Origin: Hyperoodon ampullatus
Lineage: Eukaryota; Chordata; Mammalia; Artiodactyla; Ziphiidae
DNA: 64,000 nucleotides
Assembly: GCA_949752795.1 (NCBI GenBank)
Contig: OX457075.1
Location: forward strand, 7,058,001-7,122,000
Direction: 5' to 3'
This document shows, one piece after another, positions 55,111-64,000 of this stretch; the first letter of the stretch is position 1; every line of letters starts with the position of its first letter. Both the position numbers and the translations under genes were made by a program. A model generated the notes under the pieces. That model did not search any database, was not told where the DNA came from, and saw only the letters and a program-made list of their open reading frames with translations.

Positions 55111-56595
55111 ACAGCAATGACCTTGACCAAATTCCCTACCTCAGTCTTGGAGCCAAAGCCTGCCTGGTTCCAAAATCCGTCACATCTTGTTACCTAATGG
55201 ATATCGGAATGTAAAAAATGTGGGTTTTCTTTCTCTAAATCCAGGCTAGTGTCCTTGAGTACTAAACCCAGGATAAACACGTTGTCTTGAATAGGACTTA
55301 CAGAAGGAGGGGGCGGGGACTTCCTTCCTATTCTCTGATTGGACAATTGACACCTTCTCAGCCTCAGGTAAAGGACCTGCTCCTCCGTAACCAAGTTCTC
55401 TCCTGACATATTTAATATTCCCTCTGCAGTGAGCGTTCTCTTCTCCTTCCCTCTCTGAATGCTTTTATTCCAGGAGGTGGTAAGGCCCACATCTAGCACA
55501 ATCTCTCCGCAGAGAAGGGCTGGACCACTGGCCAGGGCACAAAGGCCTGAATGGGCCCCATTTCAAGCTGAATGATTTTTACTTCTTTTTTGTTTTTTAA
55601 CCCCAAGGCAAAATGCAACTTCTGTTTTCATCTGAGCCCCACCCTCTTTGGTTAGAACAAATAAACAGAAAGCTGGCCATGGTCCCCGCCCCCCGCCAGA
55701 CAGTAACAATGCGAGGGAGAGGAATGGGATCCTTGTTTTTGCCTGGGAGCTGGGGGGCTGGATGAACCCACTCTCCAGTTCAGCCGTCTGCCAGGGAGAG
55801 GAAGCTCGGAAGTTTCCAGAACAGGAAGGAGTCTTCCCTGCTCTCTACCAGCGTTTGTCTGATTTCTGGGGCTTCACACACCTTCCTCCCTGTCTAGAAG
55901 TGTCCGAAGCTAGGTCCTTCCCAATGCAGCCTCGTCCTGGGACTGAGGGATGGAGCCTCTTTAAGCTCCAGGGTCTGTTAGGTTGAGGGTTTCCTCTCTC
56001 ACCTCCAGCTTTGCTTTAAGAATCCTTCCCTCCACCATCCTCTCCCCTCCTGCCTCTCCTCCCAGCTCCAGCCTGCCACATTATTCAATCTGTCTGACCT
56101 TTCTGGAACTCAGAACAGAGGGCGTTGCATTGTTATAGATAATAGACCCAAAGGGGTGGAGAGTCACAGAACAAAGGGAAGAAATGGTTTTTTCCCTCAG
56201 GAAGTTTAACTTAGGTCAGGTGAGCACAAAGGTAAGCCAGGTACATACAGAATTTATGAGCCAGTGAGTGGCACAGCGCACCCCTCCTGCAGGTCAGACC
56301 TGGGAGTGCTGCGAGGTGGGAGTTTCATTTCTGCCTTTTAGGGAATTTGTGGAGGAGGCCAGCTCTCAGCTGTCGTGCAGGGAGGGCCGGGCTGCTGTCT
56401 GCTTTATAAGGGGAGATGAGGTACTTCACGCACGGAGCAAATGCAGAGTCGGTGGCAGTTGCTTAGAAAAGAGAAAATGATGCTCTGATACTAAAACCAG
56501 GGAAACAGGGAGGTCACCACACTTTCAGGGACCACGCAGTGTTTGTTACACACTCCAAGGCTCAGTCACACAAAATCTCCAGAATGGGGAACATG
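55111..56595. other. Non-genic sequence
   Basis: No repeat or exon recognised; a 112-codon frame at 55648-55986 has no family resemblance. Confidence 0.4.
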
Positions 56596-56615
56596 AAGAA
56601 AATAGGCATGGCATG

Positions 56616-56723
56616 GGGACTTCCCTGGTGGTCCAGTGGTTAGGGCTTTCCACTTCCACCACAGGAGGCATGGGTTCAATCCCTGGTGGGGGAACTAAGA
56701 TCCTTCATGCTTCGGGGCCAGAA
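56616..56723 (+). mobile_element. Bov-tA-like short SINE with TSD
   Basis: ggacttccctggtggtccag and gttcaatccctggtggggga; the 3' end is diverged (cttcggggccag). The TSD core aagaaaataggca is at 56596-56608 and 56724-56736, extended by ggcatgg with a 5-bp indel. Confidence 0.9.
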
Positions 56724-56744
56724 AAGAAAATAGGCACATCATGG

Positions 56745-56850
56745 CATGGCAGAGGGTGCCTATCTGCCATGTGACCTTGGACAGGTCCCTTGAGTTTGTT
56801 GGGCCTCAGTGTCCCCACCTCCATGAGCAATGGGTTGAATTTGATCAATG
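56745..56850 (-). repeat. MIR fragment
   Basis: ccatgtgaccttggacaggt, tgttgggcctcagtgtcccc and acctccatgagcaatgg. Confidence 0.7.
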
Positions 56851-58014
56851 ATTCCCGAATTTTGGTCCAGTCCAATTGACTAAAAGTTTACAAAAACTTT
56901 TTACGTTGCCAGATAAGGATATTTTTAAAATATCGCCATCTCCTCTCACTATTGGTTAAAAAAGAAAGCACATTTCAGTACTAAAAAAGGAGAAGAGACA
57001 CAATCTTAGAATATGAAGGAGAGTCCTGTAAAGAAATATGAAACAATCCAGTATGTGATCTTACTTTTCTCATTTCAGTGCAGACTCTTGAAAGCTTCAT
57101 CACAGAAGGAAATCAATTCAAGAAATGGGAAACTTCCTAGCATCCTAGCTCCTAAGAGTCCATGATTTGAAGCCCAACTGGGCAAGTCACCCAACCTCCC
57201 TCTGACCCACGCTTGGCGCTTTCCAAAGCCTGAAGCACAGTGATGGGAGTGGATGGTGACTGTTAACTCCCTGTGCAGGTGACTCCTGATACTTGGAATG
57301 CAAGGATCATTTCCCTTCTTGAGCCATCATTTTCCTCCTGTCTCCTGAGATGCAAAGGAAGCTTTCTCAGGAAGGTTCTATCATCAGGACAGGGGCTGGT
57401 GGGTGCTGCCAGCAGAAAGCTGAGATATGCCTCTTTCCTTCATCCACTGGAGGCAGTAAGTCACTCGGGGGCGGGGGGGCGGGGCTGCCTCTTGCTCATC
57501 TTGGACGCCCTTGAAGCGCTTGTTCGTAAAGTCTTTCCACGAATAGATACTGGAGTTAATGTCTGTACGCTGAGGTCCAGAGATGCTGGAGCCCACACAG
57601 GGGAGACTGGTTGTATGTGCACAGTATGAACAGAGCTCACTGCAAGGAGGCTATGGGCTCTGGAATTTAGGACCAGATCAGCCAGGGGAAGGGAGGTGCT
57701 CTCCCTGGAAGTGGTGTCTTGGTAACAGAAAGAACTTGGGGAGCAGGTCCCCACATGGCCCCAGGAGCCTGGGCCTGGCCGGAGGACAGCCGCCTGGGGC
57801 CGCACAAAGCGCAGTGGGACTGTCTGCTGGAACTGCTGTCTGGAGACCATGCAGCTCATGTGACAGCCCCTGAGTCCCTTCTGGAACCCTCCCACAATAG
57901 CCCAGCTCCCTGTCTGCCCCTGGCAGTGACAGTGGCTGTGTGGCATCCCCCTCCTGCGTTTCTCTCCCCTCTTTCCCTTTCTGGTCCTCTTTGTCTTCGA
58001 GCTACTTTAACCCT
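56851..58014. other. Non-genic sequence
   Basis: G-rich ggggcgggggggcggggc at 57467-57484. Long frames here continue into the next SINE and are not genes. Confidence 0.4.
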
Positions 58015-58027
58015 CCTGGTCCCTTTT

Positions 58028-58253
58028 CTTTTTTTCTTTCTTTCTTTTTTTTTTTTTTTTTGCGGTATGCGGGCCTCTCACTGTTGTGGCCTCTCCTGTT
58101 GCGGAGCACAGGCTCCGGATGCACAGGCTCAGCGGCCATGGCTCACGGGCCCAGCCGCTCCGTGGCATGTGGGATCCTCCTGGACCGGGGCACGAACCCG
58201 TGTCCCCTGCATTGGCAGGCGGACTCTCAACCACTGCGCCACCAGGGAAGCCC
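58028..58253 (-). mobile_element. CHR-type young SINE, 13-bp TSD
   Basis: Full-length minus-strand copy with a T-rich tail. The TSD cctggtccctttt is at 58015-58027 and 58254-58266. Confidence 0.97.
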
Positions 58254-58266
58254 CCTGGTCCCTTTT

Positions 58267-59551
58267 GACCTCTTCCTGCTTCTGTTCTGTCCTCCTCTTA
58301 GACACAAAATCAACCCTCCCGCGGCCATGTGACCCCACCACTCCTGGATCTCACGGCTGGACGGCCGCTCCCACCCCAAGGAGGCTGCTTTTATCTAGCG
58401 TTCTCGGCTGCAGGGAGTATGGGGGAGTCGGCAACGTTTAGCGATTGAAAATAAAAAGCACCCGTAATGTAAGTTAATTGTAAGCGCTGCCATTCCCTCT
58501 CCAAGTTAAAGGTCCCCCAGGCACGAGCCAAACAGCTTCTTTTTCTCTGCTGGAAAGGTCTGATCCAGAAGGTGTCTTCCTGCTCTCACGTTCTCCGTCT
58601 GCAGGGAAAGGGGCCACGTGCAGCCGGGCAGCCCAGCCCTGGACACAAGGTCCCATTAAGGCATCTCCTGGGTGCCTTCCCTACAGCCTGGCTGCGGGGC
58701 TTGGGGCTGCCTATGGGTCAGTAAGAAGCTCCACCACTGGGGAGGCTCAGGCTCTGCCACTGCCGGCTTTTCTTGACCATTCACACCTCTCCCTGCACTC
58801 CCGTAGGAATCAGAGCCGTGGAAAAAACAGCCTTGATGAATGGGGATTACCAGGCTCTGTGTTTTACAAGACGCGGGCAGGAAAGGCTGAGGGTCCTCCT
58901 TCGTTTCCTAGCGGATTGATTCCCTGGAGAAGGATAATGTGATGGAAAAGGGATTGAAAGCGGCCTTCTGAAAGAGGAAGGTCAGCAGGTTCTGTCCAGC
59001 AGGAGAGAAGCGAGGCAGAGGGCAGGAGCCAGGGCCAGGAACATCGTGGACGTTCCATACATCTTCAGTCTTACATTATTCATTCGAAACCTGGCTGTGA
59101 GGTGCTGAGAGGAAGAGAATCTGAGGCCAGAGAGAGACTGCCAAGGAGGTTATTGAGAAAAAGGAATTTGAGAATCACCAAGCTGTCTCATTCTCCTTGA
59201 TTGCTCACCTTTTGTTTTTCTTTGCTTCAATCACTTCTTCTTTGATATGCATCTTTATGAGACCTGGGCAATGTGGGTACATTTCAGGATCAAATGCTGA
59301 GTGGGGATGGGGCCAGATGAAGCCCACTGATGGTGGTGAGAGGAAGGAAGGCAAAGGACGCAGGAAGCCCCTGCCTCTGTAGACCGGGATAAACCTGGGG
59401 GACAGCTTTAGCATCGCTCAGTGGAGTGGCCAGCCTGATGCCCACGCCCTCACCCTCCCACCCCCATGAATGGATTTTAAGCTAGAGTCTCATTCAGGCC
59501 TTCTTGGCCTTTGGTGCTCCTGGTACACTGTACAGTAGCTCAGGTAAAGGC
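58267..59551. other. Non-genic sequence; candidate conserved block 58370-58500
   Basis: 58370-58500 has scattered CpGs with AT-rich words (ggcaacgtttagcgattgaa, taatgtaagttaattgtaag) and no repeat signature. No exon recognised. Confidence 0.35.
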
Positions 59552-59745
59552 AGGCCACGTTTAATGAGCACCTACTATATGTCAGGCACTGTGTGGAGGG
59601 CTTTAGATGGATTGTTTTGGGGTTTTCTGTTTATTTTGTTTTGTTTTGTTTTTTTACATCCCCATTACCCTGTATATCCATTTTACAATTTAGGAAATTG
59701 AGGCCCAGAGAAGCTGCTAAACTTGCCAAGGTGACCAAAGAAAAA
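59552..59745 (+). repeat. MIR SINE with an internal (TTTTG)n
   Basis: gagcacctactatatgtcag, gcactgtgtggagggcttta and aggaaattgaggcccagaga; the central part carries four TTTTG units (59632-59652). Confidence 0.85.
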
Positions 59746-60557
59746 AATTCATATGCCGGACCCACCAATGCTTACCTAGCCCCAGGTGAATATGGGAAAA
59801 TCACAGAAGTAAAAGGTAGGAGGTCTCTGGTTATCCTGTATTTTTTAAGGCTAGAGAAAGTCTCATTTAGATCCTCCAACGGGCTTTAGAGTTTCAATAA
59901 AAGGCCACCTGAAGCAGAAACAGGAAATGGAGGGCAGGAACGGGGCCTGACCACTCACCAGTCTCAGGACAAAGCACCTTCATCCCGGGCAGGGGCGACA
60001 CGACCTGCCGTCTGGGTCAAGCAGGGTGTGCGTTCCCTGTCCCCATGTGTTCCCAGCAATTCTCTCCCTGTCATCAATACTCTATTTTTTTGCTGCCACC
60101 AACACACGATAATCTGATCTGGAAGGGAAAAAAGGGAGTGTAGTATCTGCAGAAACAAACATCATCAAATGTCCTGGCTCCCTTCCCGGCACTTCAATAA
60201 AAATGCAGGAAGGAAGAAATCACAGAGCTGAACCCCAGCGGCCAGTCTGCCTGAGTCTCCATTAAGTCATTAAGAGACGACTTTGCAGCATCAGAACCGA
60301 TTGCCAGGGTGCTGCCGTGGCCCTCCTGGTGGAGCAACAGGCTTAGTAACAGGGACACACAGTCTGAGTTGGGTGTTAGTCTTTCTTCAAGGAAGGATGG
60401 TTCCCGTCCTTCACCCACACATTCAACTTTTTGTCCTAACTTTCTCCCCGATTGTTTCATGATGTTTACTGCATTTAAGACCTGGGTCTAGAATCATACT
60501 ATTAAGCCCAGCTCTCATTTAAGCAACTAGTGGCCCGAATTATATATAGACCTGCTT
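59746..60557. other. Non-genic sequence
   Basis: Nothing recognised. Confidence 0.4.
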
Positions 60558-60568
60558 CTGGGATCTTT

Positions 60569-60689
60569 CTTTTTTTCTTTTGGCTGTACCGTGCAGCTTA
60601 CGGGATCTTAGTTCCCCAACCAGGGATTGAACCCACACCCTCGGTAGTGAAAGCACCAAGTCCTAACCACTGGACCACCAGGGAACTCC
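60569..60689 (-). mobile_element. Bov-tA-like short SINE with TSD
   Basis: ggctgtaccgtgcagcttac and ccccaaccagggattgaacc on the plus strand. The TSD ctgggatcttt is at 60558-60568 and 60690-60700. Confidence 0.93.
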
Positions 60690-60700
60690 CTGGGATCTTT

Positions 60701-61231
60701 TATAGAGGCAAGAAAATACCGCAGCCAAACAAGAGTTTCTGGTGAGGGTAAGTCGGCAGCCAGGTAAAAGACCAAACCATTTCTCTAATCAGAATGCCGC
60801 CCCTTGCCTCTCTTCTCCAAAGTTTGAAAGACAGAAGGAGATGGAATTATAAGCGGGAGGGGCTGGGGGTATGGAAAAAGATTAAAATGAAAAATAAACT
60901 TGAAACATACCTAGCAGAAAGCACATTTGATTTGAAAGATTTTTTCCATCTCAATTCCCTGTGGACCTATTCATAACAGAGATATGGTTACTTAAAATAC
61001 AGTTTCTGCACTGGCTGGTTGAGTCTCCTTAAAAATGCCTCCCATATTTTCCCAAGCTCCTGCTTCAGCTTTAACGTGTAATTCCTGAACAACAGCTCCT
61101 ATGGGACCAGGTGAACTTGAGCAGAGTGATTCTGAAACCTAGCGACACCCCTAAGTGACACTGAGACTTGGGCCGACTGGTGCCAGATTTTAGCTTTTTT
61201 TCCCCACCACCCCACCTCACTCCCTACCCCT

Positions 61232-61266
<35 letters not shown>

Positions 61267-61514
61267 ACAGTCACACTCACAAGATCCCACAAGGCAGAAC
61301 TGTTTCAGAAAAAAATGGCACTGGTATTGATTCAAGCAGATTAATAACAAGTTGTCTTTAAAATTCACACTCAAACTGTAACAATTCTGTTTGCTGTGGT
61401 TTAAACTTTTTTTTTTTTAATAATTGAGTTTTCAAAGAAAGAGCGATTTTAAAGTCCCTTCTGCAGACACTGCTAAATCAAGAGCATCTTCTTTTCCCGA
61501 GGTAAAACGGCTGG
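60701..61514. other. Non-genic sequence with (CA)n at 61233-61264
   Basis: About 16 CA units; otherwise nothing recognised. Confidence 0.45.
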
Positions 61515-61740
61515 CAGTCAAGGCTCTGGAGTCAGACTGTCTGGATTTGTAGCCTGGCTTCCTTATCTCATCACTTGTGGGTCCAGTTAGCCTCCCCAAG
61601 CCTCAGTTTTCTCATCTGTGAAATGGGAGTCATACTTCTCTCATTGTTGTACGGTTTAAATGAGATGACCTCACTTAGCAAATGTAAAAGCACGTAGCAA
61701 GGTGCCTGCATGGCAAGCATTCATTAACTATTAGCTACTG
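61515..61740 (-). repeat. MIR SINE, near full length
   Basis: ctggagtcagactgtctgga, caagcctcagttttctcatc, tgtgaaatgggagtcatact and caaggtgcctgcatggcaag. Confidence 0.9.
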
Positions 61741-62654
61741 GGGATGCCAAACAAAACATTTTTTGTAAAGGCTTAAGCAGAGAGATCACACCTAACACTG
61801 CTATTTGCATTTTCTATCCACTTCTTAGAAAATAAGCTCACGTGCTTGGAAACCTATCAGAGTCAAACAAGTGGCTTTAGGAATACGACAGTGAATGATT
61901 AGCCTCTGCCTAGCCTTGGTGAGAAACTTCCTGGAAGATTGAACACCCATCTGGATTGCTTCCTAGTTAGGTCTCAGAAATCCACCCCAGCTCACTCAGC
62001 TTACACCTCCACTTCGGCTGCTGAACAAAGCCACGCATGGGGTGCAGGGCACTGCGGGAAAGGGCCCAGCTTCTGACTCAGGCGGCTTCCCGAGGGCCCC
62101 GCACTGGCTGGCGTGGAGGAGAGCAGGTTTCAGGAAAGACTCATAATCAGAGGGGTCTGCAGCCCTTCCTGAATCCACGTGCATTGTCCAAACCTCTGCC
62201 ATTTTGGAAATCAGCTTTCACGTTGTACCTCTCTCTCTTCAGATGAGGGGCCATTTTGCAGGGTGTCTTGGGTTGTGGGTCACTGTGGGTGAGGGATTAG
62301 ATGCATCTGTGAAGGCCTGAGCATGGCCACTTAAACGCTGTCCCAGAGGACTTGCCTGGGCAGGACATGTCTCCATGATCACTCTTCTTGCCTAAAGATA
62401 AACTCATAGCACTCGGTGCACGTTTGCTTTTTCCACATATGCTATAATAATAATTATTATTATCATTTGGCTGATCATAAAAGTAGTACCCGGTCAGGGG
62501 CAGAAGAAGGTGCCACTTCCTCTGGGCAGAGGTAAGGGCAGCAGCACACAGAATTTCAGCCCCTGAAACATACACCCAGGATGCGACCTGCTCAACCGTA
62601 CAGGCCACCCTGTAAACACACTCCTTCCCAAAACCTCAAACGATGCAAATGTGT
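61741..62654. other. Non-genic sequence
   Basis: A short palindromic taataataattattatta tract at 62445-62463; no gene. Confidence 0.45.
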
Positions 62655-63650
62655 GTAAAAAAAAGTGTAAGTCTCCTATAATCCTATCCCAAAAGAAACC
62701 ACTATTAACGGTTTAGCTAATAAACCTTTGTTTTGTTTTGTTTTTGCAGTACGCGGGCCTCTCACTGCCGTGGCCTCTCCCGTTGCGGAGCACAGGCTCC
62801 GGACGCGCAGGCTCAGCGGCCATGGCTCACGGGCCCAGCCGCTCCGCGGCATGTGGGATCTTCCCGCACCGGGGCACGAACCCGTGTCCCCTGCATCGGC
62901 AGGCGGACTCTCAACCACTGCGCCACCAGGGAAGCCCCCTTTGTTTTGTTTTAAACAGAAGAATGACATCCAACTAGAGGGAAATATATAGGCACATGAT
63001 GACATTTTTAAATAGTACCAAACAAGGTAGTTTGAAAGTCCCCTTCCCACCTCTGCCACCCTAGACATTCAATTCACCTGTTGTATGTGTGTGTGAGCTT
63101 CCTTCCAGGTAATCTACTTAAAGATCAATATATAGGTATGTAGGTATCTGTATGTGTAAGGGTGTGTGCGCCCCTGGTTTTCTTTTCTTTAACACAAGTG
63201 ATCTGTTATACATACAGTACAAAGCTTCTTGCTCTTTCCCTTCCATATAGATACATCTTATTCCTTTTAACAGATGCACAATTCTGCATTTACAGACTTA
63301 CCATGATTTATTTCACCAAGTCCCCTGTGAACCAGTCAGTACATTGTTTTCAGTGTTTTGCAGCCACAATGCTGCAATGATCATCATGTATATCATATAC
63401 ACATATCTATATATACATTATACGCACGGTCTTTCTACACATATGCAAGGACATCTGTATATTAAATTCCTAGAAGAATTGTTGGGTCAAAGAGTATGTG
63501 AAGTATGTACCTTTTAAATGTTGATAAATATTATGACATGGTCCACAAGGACTCTATCCAATCAGCACTCCCCCCAACAAGGGCTTGGGGTGCCCGTTTT
63601 CCCACACCCTCACCGACACCTTTATCTTCCCATCTTTTAAAATGCATGTC
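62655..63650 (-). mobile_element. Old L1 3' region, split by a SINE
   Basis: Plus-strand words aaagaaaccactattaacgg, catgatttatttcaccaagt, attcctagaagaattgttgg and gtcaaagagtatgtgaagta are reverse-complement L1 3' UTR; cactccccccaacaaggg leads into the ORF2 end. Confidence 0.75.
62740..62937 (-). mobile_element. CHR-type young SINE, perfect 15-bp TSD
   Basis: Full-length minus-strand copy, very close to the other young copies. The TSD cctttgttttgtttt is at 62725-62739 and 62938-62952. Confidence 0.97.
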
Positions 63651-64000
63651 TATCTTTCCTAACCTAACACTGTCTATTTTTAAATTCTCTTCCTCTCTGA
63701 CCCCACCCATCCCCATATCACCAAAAGTTCTTAACAACCCAGGAGAGGTCATCTGCAACTTTGTTAGCATATCCTCGGATGGAATCCACTTCAAAGTTGA
63801 ATCCTCAAGTATCCCAGTCTAACCCTGCAACTTTGATCTTTGTCCCTGGGCAGGGCAGAAGCCTCAGGAACCGGGTTCTCTACTCCTGGGGAGTCCTCAG
63901 AAATGCAAATGTCCACTGTTCAGTCGCTGCCTCTCTGTCACCTCTCCAGTCCCCAGCACGGTGGTATGGATGGGCAACTTTGACTGGGAGAGGGTTTGTA
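63651..64000. other. Non-genic sequence to window end
   Basis: No repeat or exon recognised. Confidence 0.4.

Noticed and set aside
57719..58441. 240-codon plus-strand open frame
   Set aside because: Its central part is the antisense reading of a young SINE; the same peptide occurs at many other SINE copies.
10285..62937. tRNA genes
   Set aside because: The A- and B-box-like segments are the heads of tRNA-derived SINEs; none has a full cloverleaf with acceptor stem and terminator.

Overview
This is nuclear DNA of a cetacean, most likely a toothed whale. The main evidence is about sixteen copies of a tRNA-derived SINE of the CHR type. It opens GGCTTCCCTGGTGGCGCAG, ends GAGGCCCGCGTACCGC plus an A-rich tail, and many copies sit between near-perfect target-site duplications (TSDs). 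Older cetartiodactyl SINEs (three long CHR-1-like copies and eight short Bov-tA-like copies), L1, MIR, L2, MER2-type DNA transposons and MLT1 LTRs fit the same placement. Family names come from memory of consensus sequences; no library search was possible.

I find no protein-coding exon, RNA gene, CRISPR array or operon. Every open frame examined is a chance frame, a frame running through a SINE (this SINE is nearly stop-free in several frames on both strands), or a broken L1 ORF2 remnant. The window therefore reads as intergenic or deep-intronic DNA, and its annotation is mainly a repeat map plus a few candidate regulatory islands.

Layout. 0-6 kb: a full-length MER2-type transposon, L1 3' ends on both strands, and a 5'-truncated younger L1 with a TSD. 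6-17.4 kb: GC-richer, few young insertions after 10.6 kb, ancient repeat fragments, and a CpG-rich patch at 14.65-15.0 kb. 17.4-28.6 kb: AT-rich L1 nest with at least three generations of insertion (old L1, then younger L1 fragments, SINEs, an MLT1 LTR and a deleted MER2 element). 28.6-42.5 kb: mostly unique sequence with MIR fragments, SINEs and microsatellites. 42.5-48 kb: L1 3' end plus SINE, a 1 kb unique stretch, a compact CpG-rich patch with ETS and GC boxes at 45.62-45.78 kb (the best promoter candidate), and a CA-rich minisatellite. 48-64 kb: SINE clusters, L1 fragments on the minus strand, a solo MLT1 LTR with a TSD, and MIR fragments.

No novel biological system is evident. The most useful observations are the datable nested insertions, the altered B box shared by the young SINE copies, an insertion consisting only of poly(T) between target duplications, the overlapping octamer array, and the two CpG-rich patches.
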